Source: Glaciecola amylolytica
Lineage (GTDB): Bacteria > Bacteroidota > Bacteroidia > Flavobacteriales_D > Crocinitomicaceae
Length of the DNA stretch: 64,000 nt
Direction of reading: 5' to 3'
Assembly: GCA_003856375.1 (NCBI GenBank)
Contig: CP034120.1
Location: forward strand, 2,046,001 to 2,110,000
Positions 45,936 to 54,387 of this stretch are shown here, in pieces. Position numbers and translations under genes: made by a program. Position 1 is the first letter of the stretch; every line of letters starts with the position of its first letter. The notes under the pieces are model-generated. The model saw nothing but the letters and a program-made list of their open reading frames with translations. It searched no databases and was not told where the DNA came from.

Positions 45936-47879
45936 ATGTACGAAAAAAATACCATTACTACTGACCCCGGTTTACTTGAAACACCTTTTCAATCCATTGC
46001 ACTTGCGTTTTCCGGCGGTGGATTCAGAGCAGGAACCTTTGCATTGGGAGTTCTCTCCTACCTCCAGCAAACGAAACTGAAAGAAAACGAATCCAAAACC
46101 TTGCTCGACAATGTCCATTATATTTCTTCTGCATCCGGAGGTACGATTACAGCTGCTATGTATTCGCTCTATTCTGCAGACGGAAAATCCTTTGAAGTTT
46201 TCTACAAAGCCCTTTTTGAACATACCGACGGAACCTTATTGGTATCAGAAGCGCTACGTATCTTAAATGACAAGAAAGAATGGAAGAGTCGTCCCGATAA
46301 ACGCCGGAATCTGATCAATTCATTCGCTTTGGCCTATGATAAATTCTTATTTCAGGGAGCTTCCGTTGAAGCGCTGAATAAAAACCAACAATCCAAAAAT
46401 TCTCATCTGGAAGAAGTTTGTTTCAATGCAACCGAACTCTATAATGGTCTCTTGTTTCGGCAAACCGTTGAGATGAAGAAAGATCATTGGCAATCAGGAG
46501 TACTTTACGGAAACTTCAACCTTGCCCTGAATCACGATACAGCAAAGCATTTACTTCTATCGGATCTGCTTGCTGCATCATCTTGTTTTCCGGGAGGTTT
46601 CGAACCCATTGTTTTTCCTCAGGATTTTGAAAACTCAACTGTTTCTTCCACCAAATTGCTCAATGCATTAAATATCAACTTACAGGAATTGGATTGGGAT
46701 GAATTACTCTTATTGTATTCTAAAAAAGACATTGAAAACGTCATAAACTCCCTTCCGAAACCATTGGATTTGGTGGAATTCAAAACAAGACTTCAACAAT
46801 TAAGGAAAAAGGATAGTCTTCAGATCTCACTCATGGATGGAGGAATTACCGATAATCAGGGGGTTGAAAGTATGATGCAGGCAAATACCCGTAAAATGGA
46901 AGAAAGCGGAAAAGCCTTCGACTTAATGATGGTATGCGACGTGGCAAGCCATTACATGGAATCGTATCAGCTTCCCAAGGAAGATAAAACCAGTTTCTGG
47001 AGTATCAACCGCATCCGGATTTTCTCACTGATCGTTTCAGTATTGGGAATCACTTCGCTTTGCCTGATGTGGAAATTTGCACCTCACACAATCTGGTGGT
47101 ATGTTATTCAATGTATCATCGCTATTGTTGCAGCCGTTACAGGAGTATTATTTTTCATCAGTGAAAAGATTAAAAACACCATCACAGGGCAAGTTCGCGG
47201 AAATTCGGGGCTTGATCTGAGAAAAACCTTCCCGACCAAAATTCTGGAGATGCTCTTCAAACATTTCGGAAATCTGAGATTGAACTTCCTTAAAAACATG
47301 ATCCTAACCCGTTTAACAACCTTGCTTGTTTTGAGTAATGATGTGTTTTTGAAACGAATCCGCTATTTGCTGTACAATCAGTTCTTCCAGCTTAAAGGCT
47401 TAAAATCTACCGGAAGAGCGAAAGCAAATCACATCTACGATTTGAGTTTCTCGAACGATTTACAACGCAAAAAAAGCTATTGCGCTGATTACATTCCATC
47501 TTATTCCATGCAGAAAGTGGCTGAAAATGCCTTCGGAATGAGCACCACGCTTTGGTTCAGCGAAGAAAACGACAAAGAATTCCGCAAAGCCTCTATCCTT
47601 GCCTGCGGACAATTCAACACTTGCTTCAATTTATTGGATTACATCTGGAAACTGAAACAATCTTTTGGCGGACGACCGCCGGTTTACGAAAATTTCTCAG
47701 AAGAAAACAAACAAATGGTCGATCAGCTTCAGAAGCGCCTGGAAGTCGATTTCAAAAAGTTTTATGACGATCCGTTTTGGATGTACAACCATTTGGGAAG
47801 AACTTATCAAATAGACAACTTCAAGGAAGTCAATGCGCGGGAAGTTCCCGATCCGAAAGAATTCAAAGGATTACGATAA
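45936..47879 (+). CDS. Membrane-anchored patatin-like phospholipase
   Basis: 647 residues. The oxyanion loop SGGGFRAGTFALG (~26-38), the nucleophile serine in SSASGGT (S67, in place of the usual GxSxG) and the dyad aspartate in LMDGGITDNQG (~300) are in the right order. Two closely spaced transmembrane helices (IFSLIVSVLGITSLCLMW, then WWYVIQCIIAIVAAVTGVLFFI) split the protein after the catalytic domain. They are followed by a ~230-residue cytoplasmic or periplasmic region. The helices and C-terminal extension are not typical of ordinary patatins. It is a lone gene with a terminator behind it. Activity (phospholipase or acylesterase) is inferred from the catalytic residues. Confidence 0.85.
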   Translation: MYEKNTITTDPGLLETPFQSIALAFSGGGFRAGTFALGVLSYLQQTKLKENESKTLLDNVHYISSASGGTITAAMYSLYSADGKSFEVFYKALFEHTDGTLLVSEALRILNDKKEWKSRPDKRRNLINSFALAYDKFLFQGASVEALNKNQQSKNSHLEEVCFNATELYNGLLFRQTVEMKKDHWQSGVLYGNFNLALNHDTAKHLLLSDLLAASSCFPGGFEPIVFPQDFENSTVSSTKLLNALNINLQELDWDELLLLYSKKDIENVINSLPKPLDLVEFKTRLQQLRKKDSLQISLMDGGITDNQGVESMMQANTRKMEESGKAFDLMMVCDVASHYMESYQLPKEDKTSFWSINRIRIFSLIVSVLGITSLCLMWKFAPHTIWWYVIQCIIAIVAAVTGVLFFISEKIKNTITGQVRGNSGLDLRKTFPTKILEMLFKHFGNLRLNFLKNMILTRLTTLLVLSNDVFLKRIRYLLYNQFFQLKGLKSTGRAKANHIYDLSFSNDLQRKKSYCADYIPSYSMQKVAENAFGMSTTLWFSEENDKEFRKASILACGQFNTCFNLLDYIWKLKQSFGGRPPVYENFSEENKQMVDQLQKRLEVDFKKFYDDPFWMYNHLGRTYQIDNFKEVNAREVPDPKEFKGLR

Positions 47880-47889
47880 CCAAAATAGA

Positions 47890-47924
47890 AAACCGGCATT
47901 TCGACCTCGCTCAATGACCGGTTT
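47890..47924 (+). terminator. Terminator of the patatin gene
   Basis: AAACCGG (47890-47896) pairs with CCGGTTT (47918-47924), with inner CATT/AATG pairing around one bulge, followed by a T run. Confidence 0.8.
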
Positions 47925-48177
47925 TTTTATTTTTCTAAACCACCACACTCGCTCAGTCAAGCAATTAAATCGATCTTTTGCTATCTAACGCTTTTGCGTT
48001 AAAACCACCCGCTACCTCATTATTTCTTTGTATGAAACGCAAAGAAGAAAAACAAAACGCTCGAAATTCCCGGCAGGAAAAAGAGCAGTTCAAATAATTT
48101 CATTTTCAAATTAAATTATTAAATAACTGTAAATCAATAATATAACAGACTTAATTGAAATTATTTTTCATTTTTAT

Positions 48178-48234
48178 AGTACTTTGTATTGCATAGTACT
48201 AATTTATACATATATTTGTGTCATAAATAGTACT
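48178..48234 (+). promoter_or_regulatory. PadR operon promoter with three AGTACT sites
   Basis: ATAGTACT occurs at 48176-48183, 48193-48200 and 48227-48234. Their palindromic AGTACT cores lie 17 and 34 bases apart. A -7 element TATATTTG (48211-48218) lies between the second and third sites, and the third covers the expected start of transcription. The arrangement suggests autorepression by PadR. Confidence 0.6.
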
Positions 48235-48238
48235 TGTT

Positions 48239-48571
48239 ATGAATGTAGAAAATACTCAGGCCCAAATGCGGAAAGGAATCCTGGAATTCTGTATTCTCAG
48301 CATCCTAAATAATCAGGAAGCTTATCCTTCCGAAATATTGGAACAGCTGAAAAAAGCAAAGCTGATTGTTGTGGAGGGAACCCTCTACCCGCTTTTGACT
48401 CGCTTGAAGAATATCGAACTCCTTACCTATCGCTGGGAAGAATCAACTTCCGGGCCGCCAAGAAAATATTACTCCATCACAGATGGTGGAAAAAACACAT
48501 TGGAAGCTTTACAAATTACATGGAATGAGCTTCAACATGCTGTAGAAACATTAACTACTAAAAAGAACTGA
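48239..48571 (+). CDS. PadR-family transcriptional regulator
   Basis: 110 residues, the short PadR form. The winged helix has MRKGILEFCILSILNNQEAYPSEILEQLKKA and the family motif VVEGTLYPLLTRLKNIELLTYRWEES with PPRKYYSITDGG. Its stop is 2 bases before the PspC gene, so they are one operon. The AGTACT sites upstream are likely its operator. The signal is probably envelope-related, judging from the partner. Confidence 0.95.
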   Translation: MNVENTQAQMRKGILEFCILSILNNQEAYPSEILEQLKKAKLIVVEGTLYPLLTRLKNIELLTYRWEESTSGPPRKYYSITDGGKNTLEALQITWNELQHAVETLTTKKN

Positions 48572-48573
48572 TC

Positions 48574-50070
48574 ATGAAAAAAACACTTTCAATACATTTA
48601 GGCCGTCAATTGTTTGTTATCGAGGAAGATGCATACGACCGCCTGCAGACTTATCTGAAGAAACTGGAAGCTTCTTTAGAAAACGAATCCGGAAGCAATG
48701 AAATTGTGGAAGATATCGAAATGCGTTTTGCAGAATTATTGTCTCAATACTTAGGTGATACCCGTCAGGTTGTAACCATCAGCGATATCGAAAATGCCAT
48801 TTCTTCGTTGGGAGAACCGGAAGAAATCACGGAAGAAGCTGAACAACCGAAACAACAGACGCAAAATCAATACGAAAACAGTGGAAGCAAAAGAATGTAC
48901 CGCGATATGGACAACGGTGTTCTCGGAGGTTTGGCAGCAGGACTCGCAGCTTACCTTAGCATTGATCCGGTAATCGTTCGAATCATCTTTGTAATCTTCG
49001 GATTTATGGGATTCGGGGTTCCACTCTACATCATTCTGTGGATCATTGTTCCGAGTGCTAAAACACCATCCGAACGCTTACAAATGCGTGGAAAGCCGGT
49101 CAACATCGACACTTTAAGAGAAGAATTCGAAAAATCGGCAGGGCGCATAAAAGACGATACCATTCAGGCTGCGAACAAATTCAAGGCAAACAATGCGCAT
49201 CTGACCAAACAAGCATCTCAATTCGTACGCTTAATCGGTAAAATAATCGGAATTTTCCTGATCGGAGGAGCTTTGATCTGGCTGGTTGTCTTCACATTTA
49301 TCGTAACAGGAATCATTGACATTGTTCCAATGACAGGAGATCAGGAGTTTGCCTCTTTATACGAATTCCTTCACCTGGTAACTCCGGTAAGCAAATCATT
49401 TTCGCTGATCTGGGTCGGAATCCTGCTCGTTGGTTTTGCCGGACCATTGCTTTCCATTGCAATTGGCGTGAGACTCCTTCTTGGAAACGTGAACAAATAT
49501 TTCAAACTGAATTTCATTATTCTACCCGCATTCATCTTCATCGGAATCATTCTGGGAATCATGGGATCTATTAATTCTGCACGTGATTACGAAGTTTACT
49601 CGGAAGTTGAAAACCAGCATCTGACAATCAACGCAAACGAATTGCAATTGGAAGAACTTCCGTTGATCGTGAATAACAGAAGAATTGTAAGCAATGGCGG
49701 AATTGATTTCATTTCGGTTCAAAACGGACAGATTATGGAACATGGAGTTCACATCAAATACCGCGAATCAAACGACAGTTCATTCCATGTATCTCAGGTT
49801 TTCAGCGCACACGGAATCGACCGTACTTCTGCTCAAAAAAGAAGCATGCACATCAAACACAAACTGAATCTGGAAGGAAACAAATTATTGGTTGATCCTT
49901 ACTATTCCTTCCCTGTTTCCGACGGATTGCGCAATCAGGAAATCGAAATCGTAATCGAAGTTCCGAAAGGAAAAAAATTCTTCGTCAACAACCTGGAAGT
50001 GAAAGTGGATGAAAAGGATTATGTCGGAGTGATGTATGCAGACGAACCCTTTGAAGCTTACGAAGACTGA
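48574..50070 (+). CDS. PspC-domain membrane protein
   Basis: 498 residues. An N-terminal cytoplasmic part (1-100, with an HAAS-like signalling helix region) leads to the PspC domain (~110-165: MYRDMDNGVLGGLAAGLAAYL, VIVRIIFVIFGFMGFGVPLYIILWIIVP). Three further transmembrane segments lie around 225-250, 280-305 and 315-330. The C-terminal 160 residues are a soluble, beta-rich domain. It belongs to the PadR-PspC modules of Bacteroidota that sense envelope stress or control membrane integrity by analogy with phage-shock PspC. The gene follows PadR by 2 bases. Confidence 0.88.
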   Translation: MKKTLSIHLGRQLFVIEEDAYDRLQTYLKKLEASLENESGSNEIVEDIEMRFAELLSQYLGDTRQVVTISDIENAISSLGEPEEITEEAEQPKQQTQNQYENSGSKRMYRDMDNGVLGGLAAGLAAYLSIDPVIVRIIFVIFGFMGFGVPLYIILWIIVPSAKTPSERLQMRGKPVNIDTLREEFEKSAGRIKDDTIQAANKFKANNAHLTKQASQFVRLIGKIIGIFLIGGALIWLVVFTFIVTGIIDIVPMTGDQEFASLYEFLHLVTPVSKSFSLIWVGILLVGFAGPLLSIAIGVRLLLGNVNKYFKLNFIILPAFIFIGIILGIMGSINSARDYEVYSEVENQHLTINANELQLEELPLIVNNRRIVSNGGIDFISVQNGQIMEHGVHIKYRESNDSSFHVSQVFSAHGIDRTSAQKRSMHIKHKLNLEGNKLLVDPYYSFPVSDGLRNQEIEIVIEVPKGKKFFVNNLEVKVDEKDYVGVMYADEPFEAYED

Positions 50071-50086
50071 TTCGGGCAAGCCCGAA
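50071..50086. repeat. Short perfect hairpin TTCGGGC-AA-GCCCGAA
   Basis: A 7-bp stem with a 2-base loop directly after the PspC stop codon (50071-50077, 50080-50086), not followed by a T run. The loop is too small for an RNA hairpin to fold fully, so it is more likely a DNA palindrome. Confidence 0.5.
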
Positions 50087-50169
50087 AGTCAAAAGGTAAA
50101 AGTTCAAATGTAAAAGTCATTTTCACCTTTGAACCTTCTATTTAAAATCAAACCCAACCCAACATAAGT

Positions 50170-50218
50170 AAAGCAAAGTGAGCGGTATTCAGGTAAAACT
50201 GAGTACCGCTTTTGCTTT
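50170..50218. terminator. Bidirectional terminator
   Basis: AAAGCAAAGTGAGCGGTA pairs with TACCGCTTTTGCTTT (small bulge) between the PspC gene and the convergent MORN-like gene. Confidence 0.75.
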
Positions 50219-50238
50219 GTGTATTGTATTAAAATTCT

Positions 50239-50258
50239 GGTGTTTTTTTCCACAGATA
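50239..50258. repeat. Fragment of the dispersed hairpin repeat, copy D
   Basis: TGGTGTTTTTTTCCACAGAT is identical to the first 20 bases of copy B (32974). The rest of the element is missing here and the stop codon of the next minus-strand gene follows. Confidence 0.55.
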
Positions 50259-50263
50259 ATGAA

Positions 50264-51940
50264 TCATAGTTCTTTTTTCTCCGGTAGAATAAATTCTTCC
50301 ACGCGCGACAATTGCCCGTATGGATTAAAATGCTGCCATTTCCCGATCTTTTCATTCCGCTCATTCACAAAACCAACACTTTTCATCCGTTGAAACGGAG
50401 TCAGTCGTTGTCTTCCTCTGTGAAATTGTCTTCCATCGAAATAATTGTACCCTTCCAATTGTATGTAATCCTGTTCAGGATACCATTCAAACTCCATGCG
50501 GAAACGTTGTTTGTTGTAGAATCCGTTGAAAACATCCACATTTCCATCCGAATAACTCACCCGAAGTGAATCAAATTCCGGAATCTGATGTGTATTTCCG
50601 AAATGATTTGTCCGAAGCACGATATCCGATCCGAAACGGCTGAATCGCTTGGTGAAAAGATACAGGCTCTGTCCATGCGGACGAGCATCAAGATAATCAT
50701 TTGAAGCATCAATAAAATAAATCCAATCTCCTTGTTTGATGTATTCTACCAAAGGTGGCTCATCATACAAACGCACAACATTCTCTCCGGAATTCGCTTG
50801 ACCATTTGCATGTGTTTGAGTATAACTTTGTGAAGCCAGCGACATCGTATTTAAAGCAGTCAGTTCAATATTCTGAAACCATTGCAGGTTTCCCGGATTG
50901 TGAATCGATTCATGGCCCGAGGCAATCAATCTTCCTCCCAAATTATAGATTTCCGTCCAAACCTTGTTCTCTCCGATCGGTTTGCGAACAAATTTCAATG
51001 ATTGATTCAGTTCGTAATTGGTTTTCACAATTGCAGCTCCGTTTTCAAACTGAATTTCCTCAATCACATTTCCTGCGCGGTCAAAACGCGTACGAATCCC
51101 GTTCAATTTATCGTCTCTCCAATGCTCCGTGCGACACAAAGCATCCGTTCCCTGATAATATTCCATCCATTTTCCTTCGCGTTCACCATCCTGGTAAAAC
51201 CCAACGATCCACGGCAAAGCGGGAGAATAATTCTGTTCCCATCTTCCATGCAGCACACCTTCCTTCCCTTCTCCACGAATCCAAATGCGGTCCGTTCCAG
51301 TTTTGCTATTGCTTCTTGCAAGGTCTTTTTGCTTGAAATTCATACAAATAACTTCCGGTTTTTGAGGAATCTCAATCCGGTTAGGCTGCTCCAAAGCAAA
51401 AGGCATATACGATTCATAAGCTCCCTGAATCAACTTCAGTTCTTCCAAAGTGAAGCCCGACATTGCCTGCCATTTCAGCACTTCTTCCCCGCTCAGATCC
51501 TTCACCCAGATATAATTATCAGCTTTCGAGATCTGGCGAGCCAGGTTTTCGTATCCCGTTTCTTTCATCAGAAAACCAACCGCGCAATGACGATCCATTT
51601 CATCGATAAACACGGGAATACGCTCCGATTGATGGTAATTCACAGGGAACATTCCCTGCAGACGATAATCTGAAAGAACTTCAATTAAATGAACTCTCAT
51701 TTTGCGCTGAGTCTTTGTGAAATTTGATAAATCAGCCGATTTCAAGGTCGACAATACAAACTCCAAATGCGTCTGAATGTATTGTTTATCTGACAGAAAT
51801 ACGCGTTCGCGTTCAGCGGGAACTTTTTGCGGATAATTTTTCCAGTTCGGATTAAAGGCACACAATTGTTCGAAAAGTGTGCCGGCCTGCGAGGATAAAC
51901 CGAATCCCGACAAGGCAGCTAAAAGGATGATAGTTTTCAT
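50264..51940 (-). CDS. Secreted MORN-like repeat protein
   Basis: About 558 residues from ATG 51940, which begins a signal peptide (MKTIILLAALSGFGLSSQAG); the longest frame starts three codons earlier. The N-terminal ~200 residues are unfamiliar. The middle has MORN-like units of the toxin-antitoxin YwqK/MORN type (HGRWEQNYSPALPWIVGFYQDGEREGKWMEYY, RTEHWRDDKLNGIRTRFDRAGN, GGRLIASG). The C-terminus adds GNVDVFNGFYNKQRFRMEFEWYP. No catalytic motif was found. Location is probably periplasm or outer surface; no T9SS tail is present. Confidence 0.7.
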   Translation of the reverse strand: MKTIILLAALSGFGLSSQAGTLFEQLCAFNPNWKNYPQKVPAERERVFLSDKQYIQTHLEFVLSTLKSADLSNFTKTQRKMRVHLIEVLSDYRLQGMFPVNYHQSERIPVFIDEMDRHCAVGFLMKETGYENLARQISKADNYIWVKDLSGEEVLKWQAMSGFTLEELKLIQGAYESYMPFALEQPNRIEIPQKPEVICMNFKQKDLARSNSKTGTDRIWIRGEGKEGVLHGRWEQNYSPALPWIVGFYQDGEREGKWMEYYQGTDALCRTEHWRDDKLNGIRTRFDRAGNVIEEIQFENGAAIVKTNYELNQSLKFVRKPIGENKVWTEIYNLGGRLIASGHESIHNPGNLQWFQNIELTALNTMSLASQSYTQTHANGQANSGENVVRLYDEPPLVEYIKQGDWIYFIDASNDYLDARPHGQSLYLFTKRFSRFGSDIVLRTNHFGNTHQIPEFDSLRVSYSDGNVDVFNGFYNKQRFRMEFEWYPEQDYIQLEGYNYFDGRQFHRGRQRLTPFQRMKSVGFVNERNEKIGKWQHFNPYGQLSRVEEFILPEKKEL

Positions 51941-52081
51941 ACGAATCAATTTGGGACTTACTACAAACTCAAAAAACTTTCGTTCAAATCATAAGAAATA
52001 AAATTCCTAATTTTCGAAATTGATTCCCGTTTCTTCCAACAAAACCGGGCAACTGCAACAAAGACTAAAAAGATCAACTTT

Positions 52082-54292
52082 ATGATACAAAAACTAATCA
52101 ATGAATACTTCGACCATTTGGCAGTAATGAGTGCCGAAGAAGGTTTCAACAATGATCATTGGGATAAATTCAGAGAACTGAACGACAATTTAGTCCAAAA
52201 AGTCCCCAAATTTCCGGGTGATGCAGACAAAGCATCTATCGCCAAAGTCTTCAAACAACTGAACCTGGAGAAGATTCTGAAAAAAGCCGATAAAATTCCC
52301 ACCGACATACTCCTGATTCTGAAAGAAGTCTATCCACCCGAAGAAGAATACAATTATTTTGATTCCGGGATTGCTGTTGAATTCCTGCAGCTTTTTGACG
52401 GAAACAAGCAATGGCACGACCAATGGAAGCAAACTACCGCAATTCTCAGAAAGATCTCGAGCTACGAATATGTTCCGGACAAAAAGAAAGTTCCTCAGTT
52501 GAAAGAACTGGCTCAGGGAGCAATTTTAGATCCCTGGATAAATGTTCTGAAGAATTACAAACAACATACATTTTCCGATATTGATCCGCAGCGATTAATC
52601 GATAGAGACCGGCCCGTTAAAATATCACTGATTCTTTTGCTGACAGAAACATTCACACAGGAACGATTTGACTTTCTGGAACTATTTATCGCACAAACCG
52701 AAGACGAAAGCGATTTAATTCATTTGCACGAAATTCTGAATCAGGGAGACAAAAGATATCATTCCCTGAATGGAAAAATTATTGAAAAACTCAAGCAAAT
52801 CAATCAGGGTGCTTTTGCACTTGAAGTACTTGAAAAGGCAGGTATTGAACCCAATTGGCTGGAAAAACCCGGATACCTTTCTCTGGAAGTAAATGACAAA
52901 ACCTACGACAAAGGATATTGGGCTCCGACGGCTCTTACTTTCTCGGTCAGTAAAACCAATCAATTCGATGTACAGGCGCGGATTAATCAGGATGACGTTA
53001 CTTTAGAAACCATTCAGTGGGAGCCGAAGCCGGAAAATATTCAATCATATCTGGATGCTCTGGCGGCACAAATCGGGATTTCACTCGACTGGTATACCCT
53101 TTCTTCCAACGGAAACAAAAAAGACAAGCCGAAAATTGAAAGTTTCATTGCAGGCAAAATCGTTTCCGTTTCTGCAAAACCCAAATCAGATGCAATTTCC
53201 CAGGCAGAAGAAGCCATGAACAATTATTTGGATCAGGAAATCACATCCATCGGTTCTTTGCAAGAAGCCCATCTGATCAAAGAATTGAGAAAACTGCCTT
53301 CCGGAATTGATCCGCAAAAATTGCATGATGCGATTCTGAAAGTGGGCGGAATTTCACTCTTCAGATATGTCAAAAACATGAAGGAAGAATACCTTCCTAT
53401 TGTCAAAAAAGCGGTGGATCATTTCAAAACCGATTATCCGTACAGCTTACTCATGATCGACTGCCTGCAAACAGCACTGGAAGATTATTTAAACGACAAA
53501 AACAAATTTTCTGCATTTGTAGAAACCGCAGCCTATCTGCAATATATCCAGTCACTTTCCATGACAGCCTACAGCGCTTCCGACCTTGCAAGAGCGGATA
53601 AATTCATCACTGAAGCAGCAGCAGAAAACGCAGGAAAAACACTTTCAAAGTACGCGTATGAAGACACGGATTACATCGAGCACAACACAACCATTTTCAG
53701 CGGAGGCGACATCATTGCATTCAACCTGCTTTTTTACGCTTTGGGGAAAATGAACCTTCCAATTGTAAATGATGCGGTGAACACGCAACTCCTTTCCAAT
53801 CCGAAATCACGTGAATTGTACTGTGTTTTGTCGACACTGGAACCGAACAAAGATCTGGAAAACAACCAAAAACCCTATCAATTGGTGCTTCATGTATTGA
53901 CAAAAGCAGAAGAACAGCGCATTCCATACAAACTCGCACAACAAATCGGACTTCAGGTGCAGGCAACTGATTCCTGGCGGATCTATATCACAGTCGGAAA
54001 CGGCGAACAGAGCTATGTACGTTCCTGTTCGGCCTTTATCGGAGTGGATATCCGTTCCATTTGGTCCGATTATCTGAAAGTGGAAATTCAGAAAAATCAT
54101 TCATTGAACAGCTACGATTATAAGCAGGCAGCGGAAACCCTGAATTTTGATCCTTTTCATATCCGCGCTGAAATAGAACGTCTGGCGCAATTAGAGGGAA
54201 TTGAAGATTTAGTTTGGGAGAAAGCGGATATTACCGTCATCGGTTTGGAGAAAACAGCCAAAAACCAAATCAAAAACTGGTTAAACAGCTGA
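52082..54292 (+). CDS. Large cytoplasmic protein of unknown function
   Basis: 736 residues, no signal peptide or membrane helix. The sequence alternates helical charged blocks (IEKLKQINQGAFALEVLEKAG) with a beta-containing middle (NQFDVQARINQDDVTLETIQWEPKPENIQ). It has few cysteines and no recognisable catalytic motif. I do not know this family. It stands on the + strand with its own start close to the divergent MORN-like gene and is followed by the E1 dehydrogenase gene after 95 bases; there is no visible link to either. Confidence 0.65.
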   Translation: MIQKLINEYFDHLAVMSAEEGFNNDHWDKFRELNDNLVQKVPKFPGDADKASIAKVFKQLNLEKILKKADKIPTDILLILKEVYPPEEEYNYFDSGIAVEFLQLFDGNKQWHDQWKQTTAILRKISSYEYVPDKKKVPQLKELAQGAILDPWINVLKNYKQHTFSDIDPQRLIDRDRPVKISLILLLTETFTQERFDFLELFIAQTEDESDLIHLHEILNQGDKRYHSLNGKIIEKLKQINQGAFALEVLEKAGIEPNWLEKPGYLSLEVNDKTYDKGYWAPTALTFSVSKTNQFDVQARINQDDVTLETIQWEPKPENIQSYLDALAAQIGISLDWYTLSSNGNKKDKPKIESFIAGKIVSVSAKPKSDAISQAEEAMNNYLDQEITSIGSLQEAHLIKELRKLPSGIDPQKLHDAILKVGGISLFRYVKNMKEEYLPIVKKAVDHFKTDYPYSLLMIDCLQTALEDYLNDKNKFSAFVETAAYLQYIQSLSMTAYSASDLARADKFITEAAAENAGKTLSKYAYEDTDYIEHNTTIFSGGDIIAFNLLFYALGKMNLPIVNDAVNTQLLSNPKSRELYCVLSTLEPNKDLENNQKPYQLVLHVLTKAEEQRIPYKLAQQIGLQVQATDSWRIYITVGNGEQSYVRSCSAFIGVDIRSIWSDYLKVEIQKNHSLNSYDYKQAAETLNFDPFHIRAEIERLAQLEGIEDLVWEKADITVIGLEKTAKNQIKNWLNS

Positions 54293-54358
54293 TTCCGAAA
54301 ATGAAATAATTGTTCCCTTTCTTCGTCTGAAACCGCCTCTACTTTGGCGAAGATTTAG

Positions 54359-54366
54359 TATATTTG
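54359..54366 (+). promoter_or_regulatory. -7 element (TATATTTG) of the E1 gene
   Basis: It matches TAnnTTTG 22 bases before ATG 54388. A TTTG at 54343-54346 is too close (12-base spacer) to be a good -33 element. Confidence 0.5.
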
Positions 54367-54387
54367 TGCAACTTTATTAGGAAAGCT

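Noticed and set aside
48030-48095. A 21-codon ATG frame of Lys/Glu/Arg-rich sequence upstream of the PadR gene
   Set aside because: Too short, low-complexity composition, no promoter or partner. It is probably spacer DNA.
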